64,000 nt of DNA from Cocos nucifera (lineage: Eukaryota; Streptophyta; Magnoliopsida; Arecales; Arecaceae). A model generated the notes under the pieces. That model searched no databases. It worked only from the letters and a program-made list of their open reading frames with translations, and was not told where the DNA came from. Both the position numbers and the translations under genes were made by a program. The DNA lies in NCBI GenBank assembly GCA_006176705.1, contig QRFJ01005041.1, forward strand, positions 1 through 64,000, read 5' to 3'. This document shows, one piece after another, positions 11,598-24,981 of this stretch; positions within the stretch are counted from its first letter, which is position 1; every line of letters begins with the position of its first letter.

Positions 11598-14500
11598 ATA
11601 TCTGCGTCCAATCCACTAGCCCGTATCCTAGACACCCATAGACTGACTAGACCTAATTACAAGGATTGGCTTCGAAACTTCAAAATTATTTTTGATTTTG
11701 AGAAGTTGACTCATGTATTGGACCAGGATCTCCCCACCTTACTAGCTCATCCATCCGCTGAATAGAGAGCATCTCTTAACAAATGGATAGATGAAGATAA
11801 TAAGACCAGATACTACATGTTGGGCTCAATGTCTGATGAGCTTCAGCACCAATATGAAGATATCAAGACTGCCCACCAAATGTTGGCTCACCTATAAGAA
11901 TTGTTTGGCGAACAGAGTCGCGCAGCCAAATATTAGATCACTAAATTACTATTTAAGGCTAAAATGCATGATGGGCAGTTAGTTCAAGATCATTGTCTGA
12001 TGATGATCAAGGATTTGGAAGAGCTTGAGAAGCTTGGAGTAAAGTTAGACCACGATCTATAGAATGATATAATTCTGCAATCCTTGACTGATGTATATGG
12101 GTAGTTCATCATGAATTATCATATGCATAAACTTCAGAATACTCTGGTCAAGCTTATGAATACGCTAGTTACTACTGAGCTTTTTATGAAAGATCCTAAA
12201 GACTCGGTACTTGCTTTGAAACAGACTTCTTCTAAGAAAAATTTTTTTGAAAAAAAGAAGAAGTCTATGAAAAAGCAAAAGGTGGAAGGTGGAAAGAAAA
12301 AGAAGGCAGAGCTGAAGAAGAAAGCCGCTGACGAAGGAAAGTATTTCTATTATGATACTGACGATCACTGAAAGCGAAACTGCCCTACATACCTGGCCAC
12401 CCTGAAGAATAAGAAGGAAACAGGTCTTTTTGGAGGTATGCTCATTTTTGAATCCAACCTTACGATTTCTTTTACATCTAGTTGGGTGCTTGACTCTAGT
12501 TCTAGTGCTCATTTGTGCATTTCTATGTAGGATCCTGAGGATAACAGGAGGCTGAGGGATGGTGAGATGATCCTACGCATCGAAAATAGAGCAAGAGTTG
12601 CTGTTGTGGCCATGGAAATCTACCCTCTTCAACTACCATCTGGCTTAGATTTAGTACTTAGGAATTGTTATTATGTGCCTACTACAAGCAGGAATTTGAT
12701 TTCTATTTCATATTTAGCACAAGAAGGCTATGTAATTAGTTTTCTTAAGGACCATTGTAATATTCTTTATGGAAGAAATAAAATTGCAAGTGATTTTCTT
12801 ATTAACGGTCTCTATCAGTTACATATTGATGTATCTATCTTTAATATCGAGCAAAATACGAATGCCATAAGATTAAAACAACCTAAGGATAATCCAAACG
12901 ATAGGTACCAATGGCACCTAAGGCTAGGTCAAATAGCAAAAGATAGAATTAACAAATTAAAAAAAATGAGACTATTGAGTTCATTGACTTTTGAGTCATA
13001 TCCAATTTATGAATCATGTCTTCATTGCAAAATGACTAAGCTCCCTTTTATAGGACATGAGGAAAGGGCCATGGAACTACTTGCCCTAGTACATACTGAT
13101 GTGTGCGGTCCATTTGATGTGCCGACTAGAGGCAACTTTGACTACTTCATAATCTTTACCAATGATTTATCTCGGTATGGTGTGTGTATCTTATGAGACA
13201 CAAGTCTGAATCCTTTGAAAAGTTTAAAGAATTCAAATATAAAGTTAAAAAGTAAGTTAAAAAATCTATTAAGGTTCTTCGATTAGATCAAGGAGGTAAA
13301 TACCTTAGTCGGAAATTCTTGGACTATCTCAAGCAAAATGGCATAGTCTCTCAATGGACTGCACCTGGAATACCTCAACTCAATGGAGTTTTAGAACGGA
13401 GGAATCAGACCCTATTAGATATGGTCCGATCCATGATGAGCTTCATAGACCTTTTCGATTTTCTTTGGGAACAAAGTCTGTTAACTGCTATATATTTACT
13501 GAATAGGGTTTTCTCTAAAATCATTTCTACCATACCGTATGAGATATGGCATGGTAAGAAATCAAGCTTGAGTCATCTCAAAATATGGGGTTGTCCAGCT
13601 CATGTCAAAAGACAACAAGTAGATAAGTTAGACTATAGGTCCTTTAGAGCTCGATTCATAGGATATCCTAAAGAGTCATTAGGATATTATTTTTACATTC
13701 TAGAAGATCATAATGTGATTATGAGTCAACATGCCATCTTCCTTGAAAAATATTTCATTTAAGATGGTGGCATTGGAAAGCAGATCAAGCTCGAGGAGAA
13801 AATCTCACAAGAGCAATGAGCTAAGGACCCTATGAAACCAACTTAGATTGAACCAGTACAATCACTACCTCCTCCATCTCGTAGATCGAAAAAAATTTTC
13901 CATCCTCCTGAGAGGTACTTAAGTACTATTTCAAAGGAAGTAGAGAAAATATTTCTCATAGGTAATGGGGCTCATGGTGATGATCCCAAAACCTATAATG
14001 AGGCAATATTGGATATTGACTCTGAGAAATAGTTAGAGGCAATGAAGTCAGAAATTGGCTCGATAAACTCAAACCAAGTCTAGACCTTGGTAGATCCATC
14101 AAAAGATATAGTACCTATTGGGTGTAAATGAATCTACAAGAGAAAGATTGGTGCAGATGGAAATGTGGAGACATTCAAAGCTAGATTAGTAGCAAAAGGG
14201 TATAGTCAGCATAAAGAAATTGACTATCAGGATATCTTCTCGTCTGTAGCCATGCTAAAATCTATCCACACATTGCTTGCTATTGCAGCCTATTTTGATT
14301 ATGAAATATAGCAAATGGACGTAAAAATGGCATTCTTAAACGAATACCTTGAGGAAGATACCTATATGGAATAGCCACTAGGTTTCACATCTAGTAATGT
14401 TGATCACAAAGTATGCAAGCTGCAAAGATCCATATATGAACTTAAGCAAGCATCTCAAAGTTGGAATATTCATTTTAATGATGTGATCAAATTATTTGAT

Positions 14501-15553
14501 TTCATCAACAATGAGGAGGAATCATAAATTTTCAAAAAGATCAGTGGGAGTGCTATTATCTTTCTCGTACTATATGTGGATGATATCCTCGTTATTGAAA
14601 ATGATATTTCCATGTTGACCATAGTTAAAATATGGTTATCTAAAGAATTCTCCATGAAAGAACTAGGAGAAGCATCCTTTATTTTAGCAATTAAGGTCTA
14701 TAGAGATAGACCGAATAGGATGCTAGGTCTTTCACAGAAGATGTACATAGAGAAAGTGCTAAAGAGGTTTAGCATGAAAAACTCCAAGAGGGGATTGGTA
14801 TCCTTCAGACATGGTATTCATCTCTCCAAGAAAATATGTTCCAACACGCCTGAGGAGATTGAACGCATGAGCAAGATCCTTTATGCTTCAGCAATAGGAA
14901 GCCTCATGTATGCCATGTTATGTACAAGACCTGATATAGCTCATGTTGTGAGTGTCATGAGCAGATATCAGTCAAATCTAGATGAAGAAAATTGAACTTC
15001 TATGAAATGAATACTTAAGTACTTAAAAAGAACTAAGGATATGATGTTGGTCTTTGGTAATGGATAATTGCAACTCTAGAGATATACAGACTTAGATTTT
15101 ATGTCCGATATAGATGATCGAAAGTTGACATCTAGAAGTCTATTTGTGTATAATGGTGATGCTGTCAGTTGGAAGAGTTTCAAGCAGACAGTGATAGCAC
15201 ATTCCACCATGAAAGTAGAGTACATCGTTGTGTCTAAAGCTGCAAAGGAGGCATTCTAGTACAAGAAGTTTGCCACAGAGATCAGAGTGATGCCATCGGA
15301 TGCCATTTCTCTGTACTGCGACAATAATGGTGTAATAGCCCTTGCTAAGAAGCCAACGTCTCATCAGAAATCCAAGCACATCAAGCGGTAATACCACCTC
15401 ATCCATGATTATCTTGAGAATGATTACGTTGAGGTCAAGAGAGTCGACTCCATAGATAATATGGCAGACCAACTTATAAAGTCGTTGGGTCAGCAGAAAA
15501 TCAAAGCCCACCTTGAGAAGATGGGACTTAGATTTATAGCCAATTGGCTTTAG
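11598..15553 (+). pseudogene. A1 gag-pol polyprotein remnant
   Basis: The former start codon is ATA at 11598 (ATG in A2 and A3). Gag runs to about 12440: WIDEDNKTRYYMLGSMSDEL, then a lysine-rich stretch, then a ruined zinc knuckle (KYFYYDTDDH, stop TGA at 12369). The protease site near 12480 reads WVLDSSSSAHLC, so the catalytic glycine is lost. The frame 12567-13196 covers protease end, WHLRLGQ (a zinc-binding His changed to Gln) and the integrase start ALVHTDVCGP, then a frameshift. Integrase continues 13319-13762, the reverse transcriptase spans about 13980-14720 with YVDDILVI near 14572, and RNase H runs to NWL-stop at 15553. Several stops are CAG-to-TAG. It is non-functional. Confidence 0.9.
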
Positions 15554-15568
15554 GTCAAGTGGGAGTTT
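15554..15568 (+). other. Polypurine tract of A1
   Basis: GTCAAGTGGGAGTT lies directly between the pol stop codon and the TG of the 3' LTR, the usual place for the plus-strand primer. Confidence 0.7.
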
Positions 15569-17853
15569 GTTAGATATGTGTGCCCTAGAAGCCAAATTGG
15601 CTAACACTTGTAATACATTTCTAAGGGCAAAATTATAATTTTAACTATATATATAATAAAATGAGTTATTTTCTATCACATTGTGTATTTGAAAGTGTTT
15701 GTGATACATCCCTTAAGTTAATGATAATGATAGTTCATATTTTCAAGAGTTGAAAATTTAAGACATGAATTTTCATTATTAACTCATAAAAGTCTCCCAA
15801 TCATAGGATCATCATGAGGATGGTGATTGATCCAAAAGGTTGGTGTACGATTGCTTCTTTTGGATAGATGAGTCTTGAGTCTACGATGTAGAGACACCAG
15901 AGTGAGAGTATAGGTACTCGTTAGAGAATGAGAGCACTGAGCGTGACCACCTTGAGTAGTCATGAGAAAGTCTATCTTTCCGTCAATGACTGGCTTGAAG
16001 CTATAGTAGTGTGTCTGATTCTTTGACCTGAGGTACATCTGCAGTTCACCTTGAGGGTGTTATAGTTTGACTACACCATAACTTGATCTCCTAGAAATTC
16101 AGAATCCTGAGGTGTATATTGGCTATAGCATGTTCATTGTAGGAATTGGATTGCACCAATAAGGGATCTATCTATCTTGGTAGATGAGGAGTAGCCCTAT
16201 GATGATCATGAGAATCAAGTTCATAAGCCAATGGCCATGGCAAAGTGAAATAATAGAAATAGTTTCTAGTAAGATTTTTCCATAGGACTTGAATCGAATG
16301 ATTAATTCATATGATGAAAATTAGGGTTTGACGAGATCACCTAAACCCTAATCTGGTCAGGACTCAAGATAGACGAACTTAATCACATAGGTAACTAGAC
16401 CAAGAGGTTTGCTTTCAATTTTGATGGGTTGCCACCATATGCTGCTAGGTGTCACTAGTGGATTTTGGGAGCAATTGAATAATTTGGATGATCGATCATA
16501 CTAGTTGTTTGAATCAAAAAAGTTCTGATCCATCAAAAGATGTTTCGATGATGTCGATGATAGAGATTGGAACATATCCCATTACCATATGGAATTGAAT
16601 CTAACTAGATCACAAAAATAAGGATTTGGATCTACATATCATCAATTAGATTAATCCAATTCAAATGATTTGAATAAGATTCAATTAGGTTCATGAAAAT
16701 CATGCTAACACATGATTAAGCCTAATGTTCTCCTTTAACAGTCATTAAAGCTTGTCTCAACTGAGCCAAATGTGTTTGGGCTCACTCAGAAACCTTTACT
16801 TGGTTTGACTAGAGCTTGTCTAGTTTAGAAAAGGATTGTCTTAATTTATAAGATAAATTTGAGACAACATCTACCATTTTCCATCACCTGCTAAATCTTA
16901 TCTTCAGACATTGGTCAAACATTGACCCTAGATACTTAGACATCTGCCCATGTGTCATGCATCCATAGGAGAGAACTTGAGGACTTGTCCTCATGCTAAA
17001 AATTAAAAAGGCAAGGGGTGCATGCCTAGGGAGGCGTGCACCCCATGAGGATAGAAGATGGAGTCCCATACAGATGGGACTCCAGTTGCTTTAGGAAATC
17101 AAACTAGGTGGCACCAAGAAGACTTGTTTGACCCAGTCTCGGCACCACCTAAGGAGGTTTTGAGGGACTCTAATCTGATTGGATCAGATGATGTCATCCC
17201 ATCAATTAGATTTAGATCTGATTGCATAAAGGACCATGATTGGCTAGGATGATGTGGCACTGCATGGCACAGCAGGGTCTATATAAATCCTATCTGCACC
17301 TAGAATCATAGGATTCTACCTTTAGCCCATGCCACATAGCCCCTCTCCCTCCTTCTCCATGCCACCCTCTGGTCCTCTCTCTCTTCTTCATGCCCATGGG
17401 ACTTTGGGAATGAAGAAGGTGCGATCCAAGCAAGTGAAAGGCACCAGGAAAGGAAGAAGGCAGCACTGTTGCAAGAGACAATAGTTGTTCTTCAATGGCC
17501 ATTTTGAAGACCTTCAAGATCAGATCCAGATCTAATTTTTGGAGAATTAATTAAGAAGGAGAATATCTTCAGATCCTGCCTGAGTGAATATCGGTAAAGA
17601 CCAGGTACTTGCATGGCTACATTTAGAACCTCAGGCAAGCATCAAGATCATCACAGGATAAGTAGATTATCCAAAATAAAGGTATAACTAAATTAGATTT
17701 AATTTTTATTTTTAATTTTTTTTATTAGATTAGTAAGATTAGATCTGAGAAGTCTCAGATCTGATTAGGATCTTAGAGAAAAATTTTTGAAATATCCCTC
17801 CTGATCCAATTAGATCTGAAAAAATCTGATTCAGAAAATAGATTTTTCCTTCA
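15569..17853 (+). repeat. 3' LTR of A1
   Basis: 2285 bp, TGTTAGATATGTGTGCCC to CCTTCA, same layout as the 5' LTR with TATATAAA at 17280. It is followed by family B reverse-transcriptase sequence starting AATAG. Confidence 0.9.
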
Positions 17854-18863
17854 AATAGTCTGGCAGTAATATTTCTTGTCTTGTATATGGATGACATTCT
17901 CTTAATTAAGAATGATATTTCTGCACTATAAGAAATAAAAGTTTGATTATCATCTCAGCTCTCCATGAAGGACTTGTGTGAAGCATCCTACATTCTAGGA
18001 ATGAAGATCTATAGGGATAGATATAAGAGGATGCTAGGGTTATCCCAGTTCATGTACATAGAAACTATGTTGAAGAGGTTTAACATGAAGAATTTCAAGA
18101 AAGGATATCTTTCAATAAGTCATTTTTCTCTCTAAGAATGATTGTCCAACAACTTTTGAAGAAAGAGCATATGAGTAGCATCCCATATGCTTTGGCAGTA
18201 GAATCTATCATGTATGCCATGACATGTACAAGACCAGATGTGGCTTACTCACTAAGAATAGTGAGTAGATACCAATTTGATCCAAGGGAGAACCACTGAA
18301 AGATGGTGAAAATCATCTTTAAGTATTGGAGAAATACTAAGGATCAGTAGCTGGTTTATGGTAAGCCAGATCTAAAATTTGAGGAATTTATAGACTCCAG
18401 CTTTCAATCTAACCATGATGATAGTAGAAACATGTTGGGATACGTCTTTATCCTAAATGGTAGAGCAATCTATTGAAAGAGATCCAAGCTACACACTGAG
18501 GTAGACTTTATTTGCGAGATGGAGTACATCACAGCATCAGATACCATGAAGAAAGCTATGTAGCTGAGAAAGTTTATCACCAAGCTTGGAGTAGCACCCT
18601 CTCTTAATGGTCCGATTCTGCTCTACTGCGATAGCACTGGTGCCATTGCTTAGATAAAGAAATTGAAAGCACCCCAGTGGATGAAGTATATACTGTGCTG
18701 CTAACACCTAGTCTGGGAGATTGAGGATCGAGGTGATAATGATCTTCAAAAGATCGACAAAAAGAAGAACCTGACCGACCCCTTCACTAAAGCCCTGGCA
18801 GTAAAGGAGTTCTGCAACTACAAGTCAAAGATGGGTATTAGATATTGTATCAAGTAGCTTTAG
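17854..18863 (+). pseudogene. B1 RT end and RNase H remnant (3' part of pol)
   Basis: Continuation of the family B polyprotein after A1. It begins with LAVIFLVLYMDD (catalytic box), repeats 157 bases already present before A1, then continues through KDLCEASYILGMKIYRDR and PYALAVESIMYAMTCTRPD into RNase H (DSSFQSNHDDSRNMLGY, CEMEYITASD, LLYCDSTGAIA) to a stop at 18863. The RNase H Asp and Glu motifs are still recognisable, but TGA and TAG codons replace several Trp and Gln codons. It shares a TAA and a TGA with the left copy of the duplication. Confidence 0.85.
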
Positions 18864-18876
18864 GACAAGTGGGAGT

Positions 18877-21365
18877 TGATGAAAATTATGTTCCAAAGCT
18901 AATCATCAGTTTGTTGATGGTTGTGCAATTTTATAATTATAATTGATTTATTATTGAATAAAATAATTTTTTTGGTATTTTTATCATAAAGTCTACATCT
19001 TCTAATGAACTCCTTTGTTGTAGTGAAGTCCTTAGGACTATTTAGTTTTGATAAAGAAAGGATTTATCAATTAGTCCTTAAATCATTCATGATCAAATGA
19101 TACGTTATTAATTAGGACAATAATGTTTATCAAGTATAGATTGTTGTATGCCATATAGATTGATTGTCCTCTTAATCAAGTAGTATGGAGACACTGGTAT
19201 GGTACACAAGTAAGATGTAAGGTTACATCATCACTGAATGTGATCAACTTTAGAGCATTCTGTTGTCAAGAATTACTCGAATAGGATATAGGTAAAAGTG
19301 TCTCTTAGACCTGAGATCACCACGGTGACTTGCAAGCATCTCACTGTACTTTGATGCTGGACTAACTGAATTTCTAATTAAATAATGAAAGATTTTTGGG
19401 CACAGTCAAGTACTTATAAAGTCGGTGAGTAATCAAGATGGAATTGACCACTTCAAGGGTTAGAGAAAATGCATCACTATATTTTAATTTAGCAAAACCT
19501 TAGCTAGAATAATCCATGAGATGGATTTGGTATTTTAAAATATAATATGGATCATAAAATCAGAGTTGATAGTTTAACTCTAAATCATCCTATGAGTATC
19601 TAGGTCAAGAGGATGAATTATACGAAAACTATATCCATATGGGTTCTAAGAATATTTCTCTACACATTCGACCTATCCGACCATCGGGTACCATTGCTGG
19701 ATAGTCACTCTAATTGGTATAGAAATTTATTTCTTTACTATCAACTTAGATTCGAACCTATGGGATTACACACATAAGAGATCTCGATCTGATCGGATGG
19801 TTGATCAATGATTTAGAATCATTTTAAGATCAAATAATCAATATGATTGATGTTTGATCTTGTGCAAGTGTTGTATGAGGATCGATTAGCAATTAAATAG
19901 CTAATTAGCTTAATTTGATTAAGCCAAAGGATTGAGATTAATTTTAATTAAATATAATTTAACAAAATTTGGTTTGGGCTTGATTGGATCAAGTTCAATT
20001 GGTTTTTTGGATAAGTCAATTGCAAGAAAGAACAAGTCCCTATTCAATTAGGACTTGTATGCACCCAATTTTTGATTTGATTAAAAATTAAATTAGATTT
20101 AAATTTAATTTAATTTAATTTAATTAGACTCGTAGTTGGACTAAGATTATCTCTAATTGGGTTTCATTAGTTATGATTTAATTTGGTTCAAATAATAAGT
20201 TGGACCAAGTCAAAACTAGAAGTCCTAGTGTGACTAGGATTTCTCCATCTTGCACCACCTTGCTTTCCATGCCCTCCCATGCCAATTCTCTTAGAATTTT
20301 CAAAGAAAATTTTATTTCTAGAGAGTATCCATGCCCTTTTTATGTCTCCCATCATTTTAGAAGGAAATTAGTTGTGAAATAGGTCAAAATAAATAAGTTA
20401 TTCTAGGTCTCTATTGGATAGAGTTTGACACATCAACTTTCCTTATTTTTTTGAGGCACCAAACCACTTGATTCCCTCTAATTTTTTCATAAAAAAAAGA
20501 AGACTTATTTTCACATATTTTCTAGAGTCCATGAAAAAAAATAAGGAGGGACGCCCAAGAGTTGGGCGCCCCAATCTTTGCTCAATTTGGATCTACCTTT
20601 TTAGGTATCTGACCTAGACAAGGACTCTATCATAACTTTCTATTTAAAGAAAGTTAGGACATGAGTTTTCTATAAATTTTAGATTTGAGAGAGAGGTTTG
20701 GGATGTGGGAAGCTTGGTTGCAAAGAAGATCTGGGTATGGTGCTTCATTGAGACACAAACCATTGTGTCCTAGTGAGAGAAAAAGAAGAGAGAAGAAAGG
20801 ATTCTTTTTCAGGGATTTTCTAGGTTCTCTTCTTCCTTTTTTTCTGAGTTTTTAGAAGAGAGTTTCCTTTCCCAAATCCTCTAACTCTTCTTTTGATTGT
20901 TGGAGGGTCCATGGTTTGAAGAAGGAGGATTTTGATTAGCCATCAAAGAAGGATCAGCATGATACTAGCAAACTATGCTGATTTTCCATCACTAGACTTT
21001 AGATTGACGATCTAGACCTTGTGTGGACATCTTGTAGAGGTCGGATAAGTGCGTAGCTTGGAGAAATGACATCAACCTCAAATCAGCAAGTTGAAGAATC
21101 CATCTTACAAAGATAAGAGAGATTTGATCTCCCTTTATTATTTAGATTAGATCTAGTATTGCTTTAATGTTAATGTGATCAACATCATCTTTGCTTGTTT
21201 TTTAATTTTAGATTTAATAGCATGCATAAATCATGAGATAAAATCCAAGATCTAGGGTTAATTCATGTATTTCAATAAATTAATATGATTAGTTTATTAC
21301 TTGTATTGCATGATTTTGAAAAAGTTTTAAAATATGCTCATGAAACTCTAGATCAGTTTCCTTCA
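18877..21365 (+). repeat. 3' LTR of B1
   Basis: 2489 bp, TGATGAAAATTATGTTCC to TTTCCTTCA, preceded by the polypurine tract GACAAGTGGGAGT. Its last 112 bases match 2867-2978 and its first 300 match 45867-46168. It is followed by GGAGT, the predicted target duplication; the left partner is off-window. A TATA-like TCTATAAATTT lies near 20670. Confidence 0.9.
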
Positions 21366-21370
21366 GGAGT

Positions 21371-22014
21371 ATCAAAGTCCTTCGATCTGATCAAGGTGGT
21401 GAATACTTATCCAATAAATTTCTTGATCATCTTAAGGGAAAAAGTTCTTTCTAAATGGACACCTCCTTATACACCATAATTAAATGGTTTAGCGGAAAGG
21501 AGGAATCGTACACTTATGAAAATGGTACGATCCATGATGTGCTATGCTGATCTTCCAATATCTTTCTAGGGATATGCCTTGGAAACTGCTACTTATATTC
21601 TTAATAGTGTGCCTTCTAAGTCTATTCCTAGCACTCCATATGAATTATAAAATGGAAAAAAGCCCAATCTTAAGCATCTTAAAATATGGAGCTGTCTTGC
21701 TTATGTCAGAAATATTTTTGGACATAAGCTAAGTGTAAGATCAGACAAATATTTACGTATAGGATATCCTAAGAAAATTAAAGGTTATTATTTTTACCAT
21801 CCTACTAAACAAAAAATAATTATTAGTAGGCATGTCATGTTCTTGGAGAAGAAATTCATCCAAGAAGGAGGTAGTAGGAGAAATATTGAACTTAAGGAAG
21901 TTCAGAACCTACAAACTATTCCAAAAATATCTAATGAAAGTTCTCAACCTAATGTACCCAAGGATGAGGTATATTCACAATATACATTTCCTCCCTATAG
22001 GTCAGAGAGAGTGC
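21371..22014 (+). pseudogene. Element C integrase C-terminal remnant
   Basis: The start SIKVLRSDQGGEYLSNKF contains the second catalytic Asp of the integrase core. WTPPYTP and LNGLAERRNRTLMKMVRSMM hold the catalytic Glu, one frameshift later. Then come TATYILNSVPSKSIPSTPYEL and RIGYPKKIKGYYFYHP, and finally the hydrophilic linker ending RSERV at the A2 boundary. Stops at Gln and Trp codons (TAA, TAG) break it. The N-terminal zinc domain is missing because B1 interrupts the gene here. Confidence 0.85.
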
Positions 22015-24299
22015 TGTTAGATATATGTGTGCCCTAGAAGCCAGAATTGACTGACATTTGTAATACACTTCTAGGGACAAAATTATAATTTTGACTATAA
22101 ATAATAAAATGGGTTATTTTCTATCACATATGTGTATTTAGTGTCTATGATACATCCCTTGAGTTAATGGAAATGATGATTCTTATTTTCAAGAGTTGAA
22201 AATTTAAGACAAAAATTTTCATTATTAACTCATAAAAGGCTTCTGACCGTAGGATCGTCATGAGAATGGTGATTGATCTGGAAGGTTAGTGTACAATCAT
22301 TTTTTTATAGTAGATAAGTCTTGAGTTTACGGTGTAGAAATACTGGAGCGAGAGTATAGGTACTCATTAGAGAACGAGGGCACTGAGCGTGACCATCTCG
22401 AGTAGTCATAAGGAATTCTACCTTCTCGTCGATGACTGACTCAAAGCTGCAGTGGTGTGTCAGATTCTTTGACCTGAGGTGCATCGGTAGTTCACCTTGA
22501 GGGTGTTATAGTTTGACTACACCATAACTCGGTCTCCTAGCCATTTGGAATCTTGAGGTGTATATTCGCTATAGCTTGTTCATTATAGGAATTGGATTGC
22601 ACCAAGATGGAATCTATCTACCTCGACAGATGAGGAGCAGTCCTATGACGATCATGAGAATCAAGTCCATAAGCCCATGGCCATGGCAGAGAGTGAAATA
22701 ATAGAAAGAGTTTCTATTAAGGATTTTACATCGGATTTGAATCAAATGATTAAATCATATGATAGAAATTAGGATTTGACGAGTTCACCTTAATCCTAAT
22801 CTGATCGAGGCTCAAGATAGAAGAACTTAATCACACAAGTAGCTACATTAAGAGGTTCATTTTTAGTTTTGATGGGTTGCCACCATATACTGCTAGATGT
22901 CACTGGTGGATTTTGGGAGCAATTAGAATGATTTAGATGATCCATCATTCCAGTTGTCTAAATCAGAAGAGTTCTGATCCATCGAAAGAAGTTTCGATGA
23001 TGTTGATGATGGAGATCACGATATATCCTCTTACCATACAGAACTGAACCTAATTAGGTCACACAAATAAGGGTTTGGATCTAGATATCATCAATTGGAC
23101 TAACCCAGTTCAATTGATTTGAATTAGATTCAATTAGTTTCAGGAAAATCATGCTAGCACACGATTGAACCTAACATTCTCCTTCTCTATCATTATAAGT
23201 TATCTCGACTGAGCCAAATATGTTTGTGCTCACTCAGGTACCTTTACCTGGTCTGACTGGAGCTTGTCCAGGTCAGAAAAGGGATATCTTAATTTATGAG
23301 ATAAATTTGAGATAATACCTGCCATTTTTCATCACCTGCTAATTCTTATCCTTTGACTTTGGTCAAACGTTGACCTTTGATCCTTGGACATCTGCCCACG
23401 TGTCATGCACTTATTGAAGAGTAGATAGAGGCTTGTCCCCTTATTGGATTTTGGAAAGGAGGGGGTGCATGCCTAGGATGGTGTGCACCCATGGATAGGG
23501 ACGCCTGGAGTCCCATATGGATGGGACTCCAGGTTGCTTCTTGGATTCAAACTAGGTGACCCTCACCTTTAGACTTTGACCAGTCTTAGGCGCCACCTAA
23601 GGATGAATCTATGGGTTTCTCATTTGATTGGGTCAAGTGATATCATCCCATCAATCAGATTTAGATCTAATTGCATGAAGCAACGTGATTGGCCGGGGTG
23701 ATGTGGCACTGCATGGCACAGCAGGATCTATATAAAGACCTCTCTACGCCCAACTTTGATAGAACTTTCTCCTAGCCCATGCCCCAAGGCTGCCTCTCTT
23801 CCTCCTCCATGCCATCTTCTGATCATCTCTCTCCTCTCCATGCCCAAGGAAGTTGGGCCTTCAGATTAGTGCGATTCAAGCAAGAAAAGACTGACAAGAA
23901 AGGAAGAAGGCAGCACTACTGCAGAGACGACAGTAGATCTTCAAAAGGAGTTTCGAAGATCCTCCAAATTAGATCTAGATCTAATTTTTAGAGACGTGAT
24001 AAAGAAGGAAAAAATCTCTAGATCCAATCTGAGTGGATACCGATAGAGGTCAGGCGCTTGCGTGGCTAGATCTAGAACCTCAAACTATCAACAGATCATC
24101 AATGGTTAATCGTATTATCCATATCATGGTAAAACTAATTTAGATTTAATTTAATTTATTTTCTTATTTATTAGATTATAAAATTAGATCTAAAAAATAT
24201 TAGATCTGATTTAGATCTAAGAAAAAATTTTTGAAATATGCCTCTTGATCCAATCAGATTTGAACAAACCTGACCCGAAAAATCAGGATTTTCCCTTCA
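22015..24299 (+). repeat. 5' LTR of A2
   Basis: 2285 bp, TGTTAGATATATGTGTGCCC to CCCTTCA. TATATAAA lies at 23729-23736. Confidence 0.92.
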
Positions 24300-24301
24300 A
24301 C

Positions 24302-24313
24302 TGGTATCAAAGC
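24302..24313 (+). other. Primer binding site of A2
   Basis: TGGTATCAAAGC followed by CAGG, one G-to-A change from the standard site. Confidence 0.85.
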
Positions 24314-24855
24314 CAGGTTCAATAAAATTTATTTAGATCTAATTTAATCAATTAAATTTATAATTTTAGATATCACATAAGATATGATTAGATCTAAAAT
24401 TAGAAAAATAAAAAATTAAAATTAATTAATCTAGATCTAATATGTATGAGATACATAACTAGACTAGGAATAGAATTATTCTATGTATAGTCTAGCATAA
24501 TCATAATTTTTATTTGATTAAATATGGTATTAAGATTTATTTATTTACTATTTTTTGATCTTATAAATATTATAATTAGGTCTAAAAATAGAAAATAAAT
24601 TAAATTTAATTTATTCATATGAGATATGATAGTTGTATGCTTAGACTAGTTGTAGAATAATTCTACAAATAGGTCTAGATTAAATTTTATTTGATAAAAT
24701 TAAATTTAAATTTAATTTTTTAGATGATTATGAGATAATTTAGATCTAAAAAGCATGCATGATATAATGTATACAAAATATATTTTAATTAGATCAATTT
24801 TCTTATATGAGATATATGCTTAGATCTAATTAGTTTTTGTAGATTAGTTGTGTTT

Positions 24856-24981
24856 CTGATTAAGGCATTTTTCCTTGGCCGTTCGATCATAAGAATAAAG
24901 TAGGGTTTAAAGACCCTCTCCTTCCATTCGATGGAGTGTTCTTATGATGTGTAGAGGTGCTGTGCGTTCATCCTTAATCAG
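24856..24981 (+). promoter_or_regulatory. Conserved three-tier leader stem-loop (A2 copy)
   Basis: Outer stem CTGATTAAGG (24856-24865) with CCTTAATCAG (24972-24981). Inner stem ATCATAAGAA (24886-24895) with TTCTTATGAT (24939-24948). Apical AGGGT..ACCCT hairpin closing over TTTAAA (24906-24911). All three stems are perfect in this copy. Confidence 0.6.

Larger units (their letters stand above)
7439..17853 (+). mobile_element. Copia element A1 (Angela-like), full length
   Basis: A complete 10.4-kb element: 5' LTR 7439-9717, primer site 9720, leader, gag-pol remnant 11598-15553, polypurine tract and 3' LTR 15569-17853. The LTRs begin TGTTAGATATG and end TTCA. The start resembles that of the Angela/BARE lineage, so I place it there provisionally. 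It lies in the reverse transcriptase of B1. The expected 5-bp target duplication is absent: the left flank ends TATCT and the right flank begins AATAG. Instead 157 bases of target are present on both sides. A1 carries the most stop codons of the three A copies. Confidence 0.9.
2867..21365 (+). mobile_element. Copia element B1 (5' LTR largely off-window), interrupted by A1
   Basis: The element consists of the last 112 bases of its 5' LTR (2867-2978), a primer site at 2981, a long leader, broken gag-pol (4930-7438, resumed at 17854-18863), a GACAAGTGGGAGT polypurine tract and a 2489-bp 3' LTR (18877-21365). A1 occupies 7439-17853. Pol order is protease, integrase, reverse transcriptase, RNase H, which makes it Ty1/copia. 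It sits inside the integrase of a family C element: its right edge is followed by GGAGT and then integrase sequence at 21371. It carries many stops and frameshifts and is dead. Confidence 0.85.

Noticed and set aside
12369..12371. Programmed UGA readthrough at the gag-pol border of family A
   Set aside because: The stop falls inside the zinc knuckle at a normally conserved Trp codon, so termination would truncate the knuckle. No readthrough context was evident. Shared decay or a defective master copy is simpler.
12165..12512. 115-codon minus-strand frame opposite the A1 gag
   Set aside because: Shadow of the lysine-rich gag segment; the sense strand has clear gag similarity.
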